Origin: Paenibacillus_AB hodogayensis
GTDB lineage: Bacteria; Bacillota; Bacilli; Paenibacillales; NBRC-103111
Length of the DNA stretch: 64,000 nucleotides
NCBI RefSeq assembly: GCF_039536325.1
Contig: NZ_BAAAYO010000001.1
Coordinates: 248,001-312,000 of the forward strand
Direction: 5' to 3'
In this document: positions 34,423-42,858 of the stretch, in pieces
How the letters are laid out: every line of letters starts with the position of its first letter
How positions within the stretch are numbered: position 1 is the stretch's first letter
Notes under the pieces: model-generated
The model's database searches: none
Told to the model about the DNA's origin: nothing
What the model saw: only the letters and a program-made list of their open reading frames with translations
Program-made: the position numbers and the translations under genes

Positions 34423-35028
34423 CTACCCGAACAGCGGGCGCGGAGCTCCGGCATACTCCACGACGGTCTTCTCTTCCCCGAACTTGACCCAATAGATGCT
34501 GCCGTTTACTTCCGAGAAACGGACCGGGCTGCGGTGATCCAGACCGATCGCGGCGCGCAGCAGGCACGTGTTGAAGCCGCCGTGGGCGAACAGCGCCACG
34601 CGCTCGCCGCCGGGAAATTCGCGGCGCAGCCGCTCCAGCACGCGCAGCGCCCGGGCATGCCCGGTCTCCGGCGTTTCGTCGCCTGCGTACAGCCAGCCCT
34701 CCGGCTCCATGTCGTCCTCGAGCCGGATGCCGGCGAAGTTCCGCTCCAAAGCTTCGCGGGTCAGTCCGCGGTGCGGCCCGCGATCGCGCACCTCGTGCGC
34801 CTCCATCCAGACGCGGACCGGCAATCCGGTCTGCCGCGCCAACGGCCGGGCCGTCTCGATCGCCCGGATAAGCGGGCTGGACACGATATGCGTCAACCCG
34901 GCTCCCTCCATGCATCGGGCGACGTATTCGGCCTGGCTGCGGCCCAGCGCGGTCAGCTCGCAATCCGGCATATCCTCCTTGACGGTGTTGCCGACCGACT
35001 GCCCGTGGCGGATGATGAACAGCTCCAT
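34423..35028 (-). CDS. Histidine phosphatase family protein (paralogue C)
   Basis: 201-aa phosphatase: MELFIIRHGQSVGNT, VSSPLIRAIETARPLARQTG, and ALFAHGGFNTCLLRAAIG. Its ATG overlaps the TAA of a tiny upstream frame (TAATG), and it has only a weak GAAGCGG ribosome site, so it may depend on re-initiation from that small frame. Closest relative in the window is the gene just downstream at 33732. It directly follows the two binding-protein genes in transcription order. Confidence 0.9.
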   Translation of the reverse strand: MELFIIRHGQSVGNTVKEDMPDCELTALGRSQAEYVARCMEGAGLTHIVSSPLIRAIETARPLARQTGLPVRVWMEAHEVRDRGPHRGLTREALERNFAGIRLEDDMEPEGWLYAGDETPETGHARALRVLERLRREFPGGERVALFAHGGFNTCLLRAAIGLDHRSPVRFSEVNGSIYWVKFGEEKTVVEYAGAPRPLFG

Positions 35029-35114
35029 TACCGCTTCACCGCTTCCTCGCGTCGGCGATCGATGAGCTCCAAGCGATCCGCCCGCTCTTGGTAATGGTGA
35101 ATCCGTTTGGCCAA
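35028..35114 (-). CDS. Possible 28-residue coupled small ORF
   Basis: A short frame opens with TTG at 35114, preceded by AGAGGAG at normal spacing, and ends in TAATG overlapping the next phosphatase start. The peptide is highly charged and helical (MAKRIHHYQERADRLELI then DRRREEAVKR). It lies in the 108-base gap between the binding protein and the phosphatase. It may be a translational-coupling leader or a genuine microprotein. No homology can be judged by eye. Confidence 0.4.
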   Translation of the reverse strand: MAKRIHHYQERADRLELIDRRREEAVKR

Positions 35115-35136
35115 GTAGACCCGCTCCTCTCCCGTT

Positions 35137-36480
35137 CTATTTGCCGATCGCCTTCTTCAGCTTTTCCTTGTCCGGGGCTACCGCCTTCTCCGTCTCGTCC
35201 GCCATGTCCTTGAGCACGGCGCGGGAGTCCTGATTTTTGGTGAGCGCTTCGGCAAGCTTCTTGCTCCAGATTTCCTTCGCCTTCGCATCCAGCGGGATAT
35301 TCGACTGATACGGAATCCGGTCTTGAATCGAAAAGCCGAGCTGCAGCAGCTTCTGCCCGCCGATTGCCGGCTCCCCGTAGTCTTTGACCGCAGGCAGGTT
35401 CCGGTGCGGAAGGTAAGGCGACAGCTCCGCATAGTTCATATACACTTTCTGCGCTTCCGGAGACATCGTCGCAAACTTGATATACTCCCAGGCGATGTCC
35501 TTGTTCTTGCTCTGCGACGGGATGATGAACGTGCCGTACACCAGACCCGGCGCTTGGCCGAACGGCAGCGTCGTCACGCGCCACTTGCCCTGATTTTGCG
35601 ACAGCGTTCCTCCCGGCAGGAAGCTGCTGATCCGGGAAGTGCCTCCGAAATAGGTGACGAGTCCGCCGTTATTGACGGCTCGGTCCGTCTCTTCCTTGCT
35701 CTTCTCGTAGATCAGATCGAGCTGGGCGGCGCGCTTGGCGTAATCGATCGCCTTGGCGAAAGCGTCCGTATTCCGCGAGAAGTTCAGTTCCTTGTCGAAA
35801 TAACCGAGATTCGGCGAGGCGATATCGGTCACCTCGGCCGTTTTGCGGAAGAAGTAATGCCCGCGGCTGCGCAGCTTCTGGGCCATTTCAAAAAATCGGT
35901 CGGGATCGGCGACCAACTTGCCAACCTCGGCGGGGTCGGTCGGAAACCCGTTCTCCTCGAAAATATCCGCCCGGTAAAACATCACGTAGGGCGTCAGCTG
36001 AAACGGCAAGCCATACAGCCGCTTGCCGTCCAGCGACAAAGACATGTCCCAGGCCGCCTTCAGAAAATCGTTTTGCAGCAGTCCGGCGTTGTAGGGGGCG
36101 TCCAGCAGATTTTCCAGACCGTCAGTCGCCTTCACTTTCCAGTAATGCGCCTCGTGAAGATGCACGACGTCGGGAGCTCCGGTTCCGGCCGCCAGGGCGG
36201 TAACGAATTTGTCTTCGGCGTCCGAAGGGGTCGTGTTGTTCACTTTCACGTTCGGGTATTTTTTCATGAACAGCTCGTCGACTTCCTTGTAGCCTCTCCA
36301 GACCGTAATCTCGCCTTTGAAATCTTCCGGATTTTTCGTTGCCGTCACGGCAGCGGCCCCCGGTTTGGCCGGTTCTTTCCCATCGGCTTCGGGCTTGACG
36401 CCCGATTCGCCGCAGCCGCTTAGGACGGAGGCGAGCAAGCCCGTCGCGGTTATCCAGGAGAGTGAATGCATTTTGATCAT
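35137..36480 (-). CDS. Sugar ABC transporter substrate-binding lipoprotein (copy 1)
   Basis: 447-aa cluster-B type (MalE-like) binding protein. Residues 1-24 are a lipoprotein signal peptide with lipobox LSGC. The mature part shows FKGEITVWRGYKEVDELFMK, YGLPFQLTPYVMFYRADIFEENG and YGTFIIPSQSKNKDIAWEYIKFA. ATG at 36480 has AAGGAG 7 bases upstream. It is a tandem paralogue of the next gene (36576-37931), with long identical stretches. It would be anchored outside the membrane and deliver an oligosaccharide to the permeases at 38077-39948. Ligand unknown. Confidence 0.92.
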   Translation of the reverse strand: MIKMHSLSWITATGLLASVLSGCGESGVKPEADGKEPAKPGAAAVTATKNPEDFKGEITVWRGYKEVDELFMKKYPNVKVNNTTPSDAEDKFVTALAAGTGAPDVVHLHEAHYWKVKATDGLENLLDAPYNAGLLQNDFLKAAWDMSLSLDGKRLYGLPFQLTPYVMFYRADIFEENGFPTDPAEVGKLVADPDRFFEMAQKLRSRGHYFFRKTAEVTDIASPNLGYFDKELNFSRNTDAFAKAIDYAKRAAQLDLIYEKSKEETDRAVNNGGLVTYFGGTSRISSFLPGGTLSQNQGKWRVTTLPFGQAPGLVYGTFIIPSQSKNKDIAWEYIKFATMSPEAQKVYMNYAELSPYLPHRNLPAVKDYGEPAIGGQKLLQLGFSIQDRIPYQSNIPLDAKAKEIWSKKLAEALTKNQDSRAVLKDMADETEKAVAPDKEKLKKAIGK

Positions 36481-36575
36481 GATCAAGCTCCTTCACTTTT
36501 CTTGGTTAGCCGAAAATCTGCAGTCCCGTTTTCCTCTGCACCGGCGCAAGCCCCCGAAAGGGCGGCCTTTGCTTC

Positions 36576-37931
36576 TTACTTGCCCAACGTTTTCTTCAGC
36601 GCTTCTTTTTCCACCGATACCGCCTTTTCCGTCTCGTCCATAATCGTCTTGAGCACGGCTCGGGAATCCTGGTTTTTCGTCAGACCTTCCGACAGCTTCG
36701 TTTTCCAGATGCCCGACGCTTTCTCGTCGAGCGGATTGCCGCTCTGGTACAACATTTTGTCCATCAGGCTGAAGCCGAATTGCAGCACCTTCTGACCGCC
36801 CATCGCCGGCTCCGCTTTTTCCTTGACCGTCTTCAAATCCCGGACCGGTTTGTAAGGGCTCAAGTCGGCGGTTTTCAGGAAAATTTCTTGGGCTTCCGGA
36901 TTCGTGATCGCAAACTTGATATATTCCCACGCCAGCTCTTTGTTCTTGCTTTGCGACGGAATGACGTACATGCCGTAGCCGAGCCCCGGCGTCTGGCCGA
37001 ACGGCAGAGAAGCGACGCGCCATTTGCCCTGATTTTCCGAGAGGGAGCCTTTGTTGCCTTTCTCGTCGATCTGGAACGTGCTCAGACGGTAAATGCCACC
37101 GTAATACGTGATGAGCTTGCCGCTGTTGAGCGCGCGGTCCTGCTCCTCCTTGGAGCCGGGGAAGACAAGATCGAGCTGGGTGGCGCGCTTCGCGTAGTCG
37201 ATCGCATTCGCGAACACGTCCGTATTGCGCAAGTAGTTGAGATTGTTATCGTAGTAGCCCACGCCGGGTGAAGCCATATCGGTCACTTCCTCGATCATGC
37301 GGAAGAAATAATGGCCTTTGGCCCGCAGCTTCTGAGCCATATCGAAAAACTTGTTCGGATCGGCGATGAGCTTGCTTACTTCGGCCGGGTCGGATGGAAA
37401 GCCGTTTTCTTCAAATATGTCGGCGCGGTAAAACATGACCTCCGGGGTTATACGCCAAGGCAGGCCGTACAGCCTTTTGCCGTCCAGCGTCGTCGACATT
37501 TCCCAGGCGAGCGGAAGGAAGTCTTTCTTTAAATCTCCCGCATTGTAAGGGGCGGCGAGCAAGTTTTCGAGACCTTCCATCGCTTTGAATTTGTGAAAAT
37601 GCGCCTGGGACAAGTCGATAACATCCGGCGCTCCGGTGCCGGTAGCGAGAGCGGTCGTGAATTTGTCCTCCGGCTTTTCCGGCGTATCCATGTTGACCTT
37701 GACGTTCGGGTATTTTTTCATAAATAGCTGGGATACGTCGTTGTAGCCTTTCCAGACGGTAATCTCGCCTTTGAAGTCTTCCGGTTTTTTGGCGGCGGCC
37801 GAGCCCGGAGTCGAAGGCGCATCCTTGCCTCCGTTTTCCGAGCCGGCGCTTCCGCCGCTGCCGCTACATCCGCCGAGCGCGAGACCGAGTACGACGGTCA
37901 TGGCTGCCAACGAGAATGACATTTTCTTCAT
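36576..37931 (-). CDS. Sugar ABC transporter substrate-binding lipoprotein (copy 2)
   Basis: 451-aa MalE-like lipoprotein. Signal peptide with lipobox LGGC, then a Ser/Gly-rich linker and the binding domain (FKGEITVWKGYNDVSQLFMK, YGLPWRITPEVMFYRADIFE, YVIPSQSKNKELAWEYIKFA). ATG at 37931 has GGGGAG upstream. It follows the MalG-type gene by 145 bases. The two copies differ mainly in surface loops, which suggests different ligands or ligand sizes served by one permease pair. Confidence 0.92.
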   Translation of the reverse strand: MKKMSFSLAAMTVVLGLALGGCSGSGGSAGSENGGKDAPSTPGSAAAKKPEDFKGEITVWKGYNDVSQLFMKKYPNVKVNMDTPEKPEDKFTTALATGTGAPDVIDLSQAHFHKFKAMEGLENLLAAPYNAGDLKKDFLPLAWEMSTTLDGKRLYGLPWRITPEVMFYRADIFEENGFPSDPAEVSKLIADPNKFFDMAQKLRAKGHYFFRMIEEVTDMASPGVGYYDNNLNYLRNTDVFANAIDYAKRATQLDLVFPGSKEEQDRALNSGKLITYYGGIYRLSTFQIDEKGNKGSLSENQGKWRVASLPFGQTPGLGYGMYVIPSQSKNKELAWEYIKFAITNPEAQEIFLKTADLSPYKPVRDLKTVKEKAEPAMGGQKVLQFGFSLMDKMLYQSGNPLDEKASGIWKTKLSEGLTKNQDSRAVLKTIMDETEKAVSVEKEALKKTLGK

Positions 37932-38076
37932 GTTTCTTCTCTCCCCGCAATGGTTTATCGTTTTGCTTGCCTGTTCAGACCCTTTTTGCCGATTGGTCGG
38001 ATTGACACGAGATTGGCCCCATCGTCCGCGCCAGACGGTCCGGCGGACAGCGGCATCCCCCCTTTCCATGATCCGG

Positions 38077-39063
38077 TTACTCTCCGGCGATCCCCGTTCG
38101 CTCGACGCTCTCGACGAAATAACGCTGGGTAAACAAGTACAGCAGTAAAATCGGCAAGATCGCGAGGAACGATCCGGCCATCAGCTTCTCGAAGTTGGTC
38201 GGTAGCTGCCCGATCGCATCCCCGGGCGCGGTAATGCCGGTATTGTCGTTTTCTTTCGTAACGACCATCATCCCGAGCTTTTGATTCAGCGTGTAGCTGT
38301 CGCCCTTGTTCAGATACAAGTTGGGGAAGAAAGAATCGTTCCAATTCCACACGATCGAGAACAGGAACACGACCAGAATCGCCGGTTTGGCCATCGGCAC
38401 CATAATTGAAACGAAAGTCCGCACCGGCCCCGCTCCGTCTATCTTCGCCGCTTCTTCCATCTGGTGCGGCAATCCGCGGAAAAACTGCATGTAGACGAGC
38501 ACGAACAGCGATCCGCGCAGCCCGTGGCCGAACAAGTTCGGCAGCAGCATCGGCAAGTACGTATTCGTCATCTTCAAATCGCTGAACAGCAGAAACAGCG
38601 GCACCACGATCGATTGCGGCGGCACCAGAAAGGTGAACAGCAGCATGACCATCAGCAGCGTATAGCCGGGAAAGCGGAACCGGGCGAAGCCGTAGCCGGC
38701 GATGGCGCATCCGACCAGTTGGAGCATAGCGCCGCCCAGCGAAATGATGACGCTGTTCGTGAAATGTCTCATGTAATTCAGATTCGTGAAAGCATACGCG
38801 AAGTTCTCGAAGCTTAGCGATTTCGGAATCCATTGCACGAGTGCGTCGGCCACGTCCTGTCCGGTCATGAACGAACGGCTGACCATGTACAGCATCGGAT
38901 ACAGGAAGACGAACGACAGGCTTAAGATCGTGACGTAGTGAAGCAGTTCCCCTGCGGCGACCTTCAGTTTCCGGACAAAAGTCGACCTCATGAAACCCGA
39001 AGCGGACTGCGGAAGGCGGGACGGGCTGCGTTTGTAACGAAGCGTCAGATGATGTTCCTTCAT
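38077..39063 (-). CDS. Carbohydrate ABC transporter permease (MalG type)
   Basis: 328-aa inner-membrane permease of the CUT1 family with six predicted transmembrane segments and the ATPase-docking EAA loop EEAAKIDGAGPVRTFVSIMVPMAKP split as EEAAKIDGAG and the following FVSIMVP. GGAGG precedes the ATG at 39063. Directly follows the MalF-type partner (6-base gap). No ATPase gene is nearby, so a shared MsmX-type ATPase is expected. Confidence 0.93.
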   Translation of the reverse strand: MKEHHLTLRYKRSPSRLPQSASGFMRSTFVRKLKVAAGELLHYVTILSLSFVFLYPMLYMVSRSFMTGQDVADALVQWIPKSLSFENFAYAFTNLNYMRHFTNSVIISLGGAMLQLVGCAIAGYGFARFRFPGYTLLMVMLLFTFLVPPQSIVVPLFLLFSDLKMTNTYLPMLLPNLFGHGLRGSLFVLVYMQFFRGLPHQMEEAAKIDGAGPVRTFVSIMVPMAKPAILVVFLFSIVWNWNDSFFPNLYLNKGDSYTLNQKLGMMVVTKENDNTGITAPGDAIGQLPTNFEKLMAGSFLAILPILLLYLFTQRYFVESVERTGIAGE

Positions 39064-39069
39064 GAAACG

Positions 39070-39948
39070 TTACCTCCTGTCCCGGGCCATGGCGGTCGTA
39101 TTGCGAAACAAGAAGAAGACGACGCCGATGACGAGAAAGATGAAGACGAAATAGATCCAGCCGATGGCCGAAGCGTAACCGTAATTGAATTTGTTGAAGA
39201 CTAGCGTATAAATAAATTTCATCATCTTGTTCATGACGGATGTGAACGAGTCGACGATGCAGAACAGCGTGCTGACGAGCAGCATCGGCATAATCATCGG
39301 AAACGTGATTTTCCAGAAGTTTTCCCATGGCGTCGCCCCGTCGCACTTCGCCGCCTCGTAGAGCGAAGGCGATATCGTCTGCAAGCCGGCGAGCAGAATC
39401 AGGATCGGCACCCCCGCGCCCCACATGACGAGCGTGAGCGAATCCATCATGGCGAGCAGCGGGGCGAGCAACTCCAGCGGAATGTAGTCCTGAAGCACGC
39501 TTTTCAGATCGTACTGCTGGAAGATCGGCAGCGTGGCCGCCCCTTGCGCCGTCAGCTTCTGCAGCGTTTCCCCCGCCGCGATAATAACGGGGAGGAAGAA
39601 GACGCCGCGGAAGAAAATCCGGCCTTTCATCGGCCTGTTCAGCAATATCGCGCTAAACATCGCGAAGATCAAAATGAGCGGCACGGTGAACACCGTCTGC
39701 AGCATCGTGCTCGTCAGGATCGGCATGAATTCCACATCGACGGTGAACGCCTGACGGTAATTTTGCAAGCCGATCCAGGTTGCCTGCAGGCGTCCGGAAT
39801 TCACCTTGAGATCCTGGAACGAGTACAGCAGCGAGCGGACGAGCGGAACGGCCATGAAGACGAGAAAGCCGAACGTCCAGAGCGCGACGAACGAATAACC
39901 TTCCATGATATGGCGGCCGCGCAGCGTCAGGCGGAGCTTTCTTTTCAT
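39070..39948 (-). CDS. Sugar ABC transporter permease (MalF type)
   Basis: 292-aa permease with six predicted membrane segments and the EAA-type loop SLYEAAKCDGATPWENFWKI. GGGAGG precedes the ATG at 39948, which overlaps the DUF5696 gene stop by 4 bases (ATGA). Pairs with the MalG-type gene and the two binding lipoproteins downstream. Its coupling to DUF5696 suggests that both act on the same substrate. Confidence 0.93.
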   Translation of the reverse strand: MKRKLRLTLRGRHIMEGYSFVALWTFGFLVFMAVPLVRSLLYSFQDLKVNSGRLQATWIGLQNYRQAFTVDVEFMPILTSTMLQTVFTVPLILIFAMFSAILLNRPMKGRIFFRGVFFLPVIIAAGETLQKLTAQGAATLPIFQQYDLKSVLQDYIPLELLAPLLAMMDSLTLVMWGAGVPILILLAGLQTISPSLYEAAKCDGATPWENFWKITFPMIMPMLLVSTLFCIVDSFTSVMNKMMKFIYTLVFNKFNYGYASAIGWIYFVFIFLVIGVVFFLFRNTTAMARDRR

Positions 39949-42230
39949 TTGGCGTTCCCTCCCTTCCGGACTGCGAAGCTGCCCGGTTCGATTCTTACTT
40001 GGTCCGCCGTTTTGGCTGCGCTGCCGTAATTGACGTAGATGTCGGTGCCGCCGGCGTATCGCGTCCGGTACAACTCTTTGTCGATCCGCTCGTGCGCCAC
40101 GATCGGCTGGCCCGCCACCTGCTTCAGCGCTTCGGCCGCGCGGCGGTATTCGTCTGCCGCCGGCCCGATCCAGTCGCGGTAATCGGAGCTGACCAGATCG
40201 TCCAGCGGAGTGCGCTTCAGCTCGGAGGAATTCGCATACGACAACCGGTATTTCGGCATCGCTCCGTATTCGATCATCCGCAGAAACTCGCTGCGTCCGT
40301 CGTCGCGGACGTTGCTCGCCGCTCCGGAATACGGGATAAGCCCGTGTACGACCGCTTGGTAAAACGGCACCGTTTCATCCTCGAAGATGAAATGGCTCGA
40401 ATCGAGCGGAGCGTCGTCGATCCGGTCGATATGCCCGATCGTGTAGGCGAAGCCGTAGCCGACGGCCGCGGCGCCGACCTGCCGACGCACCGAATCGAGC
40501 GCGGAGGTCCAGCTTTCCATCGTCTGCTTGCGGCTGAACGGAGCCGACACGTTCTGATCCGAATAAAGCATGTCGCCCATATGATCCAAGCGCAGCCCGC
40601 TGATGGAAAGACCGGCGTACCGGTCCAGCTCGCCGTTCAATTTGGCCAGCGCGGTGAGCGGCTTGAGCAAGTAATGCTTCATCCCTTTTTGCTGCTGCAG
40701 CGTGGCCAGGTTGGGCTCCCGAACGAGCATGGGCTCGCGGTTCAAGTTGCGGATGACGTCCTTCGATTCCTTGAAAGCGCCGCTGTTCGCGTAAGGCTTC
40801 ACATAATTCGCATCGAGATATAGCCGAATTCCTTTGGACTCGGCGTATTTCGCCAACTCCTCGAGGCCTGTCGTCCCGCCGAGCTTGCCGGCTACCGGAA
40901 AATGCTGCGGCTGCCTGCCGAACGCCCCGCCGTCGGACCACCCCTCGAGTGTAAGCTCAATCGAATCGACGCCTTTGGCCGATAAGCTCTCCAGAATCTC
41001 CTTGGCCTGCTCGAACGTCGTCATCGCCATATAGGTGCTGCCGATAATTTCGTCTCTCACGACGCCCCCGATCAGCTGCAGCTGCAGCGATGGGCCGTTC
41101 GAAGCGACCGGCTTCACGCCGCGCTCGCCGGTCAAGTAGTTCCGGTAAGCTTGGGCCATCCCGACATACCCGCTGTTCTCGCCTTGCAGCGGCACGTAGC
41201 GGACCGCCCGGTCCCCTGCGATCATGCCGCCCTGGTACATCGGGATTTCCCCGGAATCGCCGATGAAGATGATGTCGTCGTTGCGGTACGTAAATTCGAC
41301 CGAGGAGCGGTACAGATTCACGTTCTGGTAGCCCGACGGCGAGGCGATAATCTTCGCGTCGTGGTCGCCCTGCGTGACGATGGCGGCGAAGCCCTGTGCG
41401 CCGCGATGGATGCCGAATACCGGCATCGCGATCGTTTCCCGGGGAGAAGGGAAAATATCTTCCTTCGCATTTTTCAGGACGGTTTCTTTCGTCTTCGTGT
41501 TGAAGGCGTAATCTCCGCCGTAGACGCTCTGGTAATACCGGTCGAAATATTCCAGATGCTTCTCCTTGAAGCGGATAATCGCTCCCGACCCGTCCGGCAC
41601 GAAGACGTAGCCGTTCTCGACGGCATTGCCCGCTTCAAAGTACGGGACCGGCTCCAGGCTCACCAGACGGCAGCCGGGCGCTTCGCGGATCGAGTCGTAC
41701 GGCACTTTCACGTCCAGCCCGTCGTCCGCCAGCCGGTATTCCATCGTAAAGTGCAGACCGATCGACGTCAGCGCGTAATCGACCTTAACGCCTCCGTCGA
41801 TCAAAACCGGTGTCGCGGTGCCCGCTTCCTTGCCGGGAAACGTCTGCGTCGGCTTGGCTCCTTGGGTATAGCGAATCACCATCGGGTTTTGCACCGTCGC
41901 CGACTGACTGTCCGAGATACCGGTGCGGTTTTGCGGAAAGCTGTACCATTTGGCGCCGGTCGCCATGTCCTCGAGATGCACGAGCCCTTTCGAGCTGTCG
42001 TACAGGAGACGAAGCTTGCCGTTCTGCGCCACCTGCTGGACGTTGTCCGCGGGAGAGCCGGCGAGCGCGGCGATCTTCAGAGGCGCCTTGTCATCATTCT
42101 CGGCGCAGCTTGCTCCCGTCCCGGCGGTCTTCGCCTCACCGCCTCCCGTTCCGTTCAGAAGGAGGGCCGCTGCGATAGCCGCCGTACCGATGACTGCGAT
42201 GGATAATTTGATAATGCCGCGTTTGTTCAT
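39945..42230 (-). CDS. DUF5696-domain exported or membrane-anchored protein (GH-like barrel)
   Basis: 761-aa protein with an N-terminal hydrophobic signal or anchor (residues 8-25, LSIAVIGTAAIAAALLLNG). Residues about 60-390 are beta-rich, like a carbohydrate-binding or mutarotase-type sandwich. A barrel-like domain follows with STYMAMTTFEQAKEIL, DSIELTLEGWSDGG, GIRLYLDANYVKPY and GLRLDHMGDMLYSD. This matches proteins carrying DUF5696, which I know mainly from Paenibacillus transporter loci. ATG at 42230 has AAGGAGG upstream. It sits between YIP1 and MalF-type genes with tight spacing. Likely an extracytoplasmic glycosidase-like partner of the importer; no catalytic proof. Confidence 0.75.
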   Translation of the reverse strand: MNKRGIIKLSIAVIGTAAIAAALLLNGTGGGEAKTAGTGASCAENDDKAPLKIAALAGSPADNVQQVAQNGKLRLLYDSSKGLVHLEDMATGAKWYSFPQNRTGISDSQSATVQNPMVIRYTQGAKPTQTFPGKEAGTATPVLIDGGVKVDYALTSIGLHFTMEYRLADDGLDVKVPYDSIREAPGCRLVSLEPVPYFEAGNAVENGYVFVPDGSGAIIRFKEKHLEYFDRYYQSVYGGDYAFNTKTKETVLKNAKEDIFPSPRETIAMPVFGIHRGAQGFAAIVTQGDHDAKIIASPSGYQNVNLYRSSVEFTYRNDDIIFIGDSGEIPMYQGGMIAGDRAVRYVPLQGENSGYVGMAQAYRNYLTGERGVKPVASNGPSLQLQLIGGVVRDEIIGSTYMAMTTFEQAKEILESLSAKGVDSIELTLEGWSDGGAFGRQPQHFPVAGKLGGTTGLEELAKYAESKGIRLYLDANYVKPYANSGAFKESKDVIRNLNREPMLVREPNLATLQQQKGMKHYLLKPLTALAKLNGELDRYAGLSISGLRLDHMGDMLYSDQNVSAPFSRKQTMESWTSALDSVRRQVGAAAVGYGFAYTIGHIDRIDDAPLDSSHFIFEDETVPFYQAVVHGLIPYSGAASNVRDDGRSEFLRMIEYGAMPKYRLSYANSSELKRTPLDDLVSSDYRDWIGPAADEYRRAAEALKQVAGQPIVAHERIDKELYRTRYAGGTDIYVNYGSAAKTADQVRIEPGSFAVRKGGNAK

Positions 42231-42243
42231 GCGTTCCCTCCTT

Positions 42244-42858
42244 CTACAAGCGGAAGCGGATTTCCGTAACAAGGCCGATCACGAAATGGAAAGCTTGGTT
42301 GACGAGTCCGTAAAACAGAATAAGAACGAACCAGATGATCAGCATGCCGATGATCGTCAGCAGCAAAATGAACAGTAATTTGTACAAATTGAAATCGTGC
42401 AAAATTTTCACCTTCATGATGAGCAGAAACCCCACCCACAGAAAGACGAAGGAGGTAAGGAACGCGTAAACGGACCATTCCTTCATGGAGAGCACGTTCG
42501 ACAGCAGCGAAATCGGCAAGGTCAACAGCACATAAGGGGTGAGCGCAAACGCGCTGCCGACCAAAATTTCCTTGAACTTTCCTTCGCCCTCCTGAATCGT
42601 GCTGATCCCCCAGTTGGCGACCGACCAGGTTATCCATAAAATGAGGATCGTGACCGCTTCCGTCACGAACGAAATCTCGAACGCCTCCCGGCGCTGGAAC
42701 AGGAAGCCGGACAACGACAGCGACAAGATCCGCACCGCCATCGCCAGCACGATCAGGATGGCCGCATCGCGGTACCGGGCTTTGCCGGGCTCCTGCAGAT
42801 CGTTAAAAAAATCGATCGGATGCGCCAATACCTGGCCCGCCAATTTCCATGTGATCAT
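42244..42858 (-). CDS. YIP1 family integral membrane protein
   Basis: 204-aa polytopic membrane protein. It begins MITWKLAGQVLAHPIDFFND (YIP1 start), then has about five to six hydrophobic segments, including AAILIVLAMAVRILSLSLSG, VLLTLPISLLSNVL, FLTSFVFLWVGFLLIMKV and a long C-terminal pair. ATG at 42858 has GGAGG upstream and overlaps the NHL gene stop by 4 bases. It belongs to the NHL/YIP1/DUF5696 module of the importer. Role unknown; possibly a membrane assembly partner of the propeller protein. Confidence 0.82.
   Translation of the reverse strand: MITWKLAGQVLAHPIDFFNDLQEPGKARYRDAAILIVLAMAVRILSLSLSGFLFQRREAFEISFVTEAVTILILWITWSVANWGISTIQEGEGKFKEILVGSAFALTPYVLLTLPISLLSNVLSMKEWSVYAFLTSFVFLWVGFLLIMKVKILHDFNLYKLLFILLLTIIGMLIIWFVLILFYGLVNQAFHFVIGLVTEIRFRL

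Noticed and set aside
36474..36487. Perfect palindrome TTGATCATGATCAA over a binding-protein start codon
   Set aside because: It is a chance combination of the ribosome-site tail, ATG and first codons; no second copy was seen in the window.
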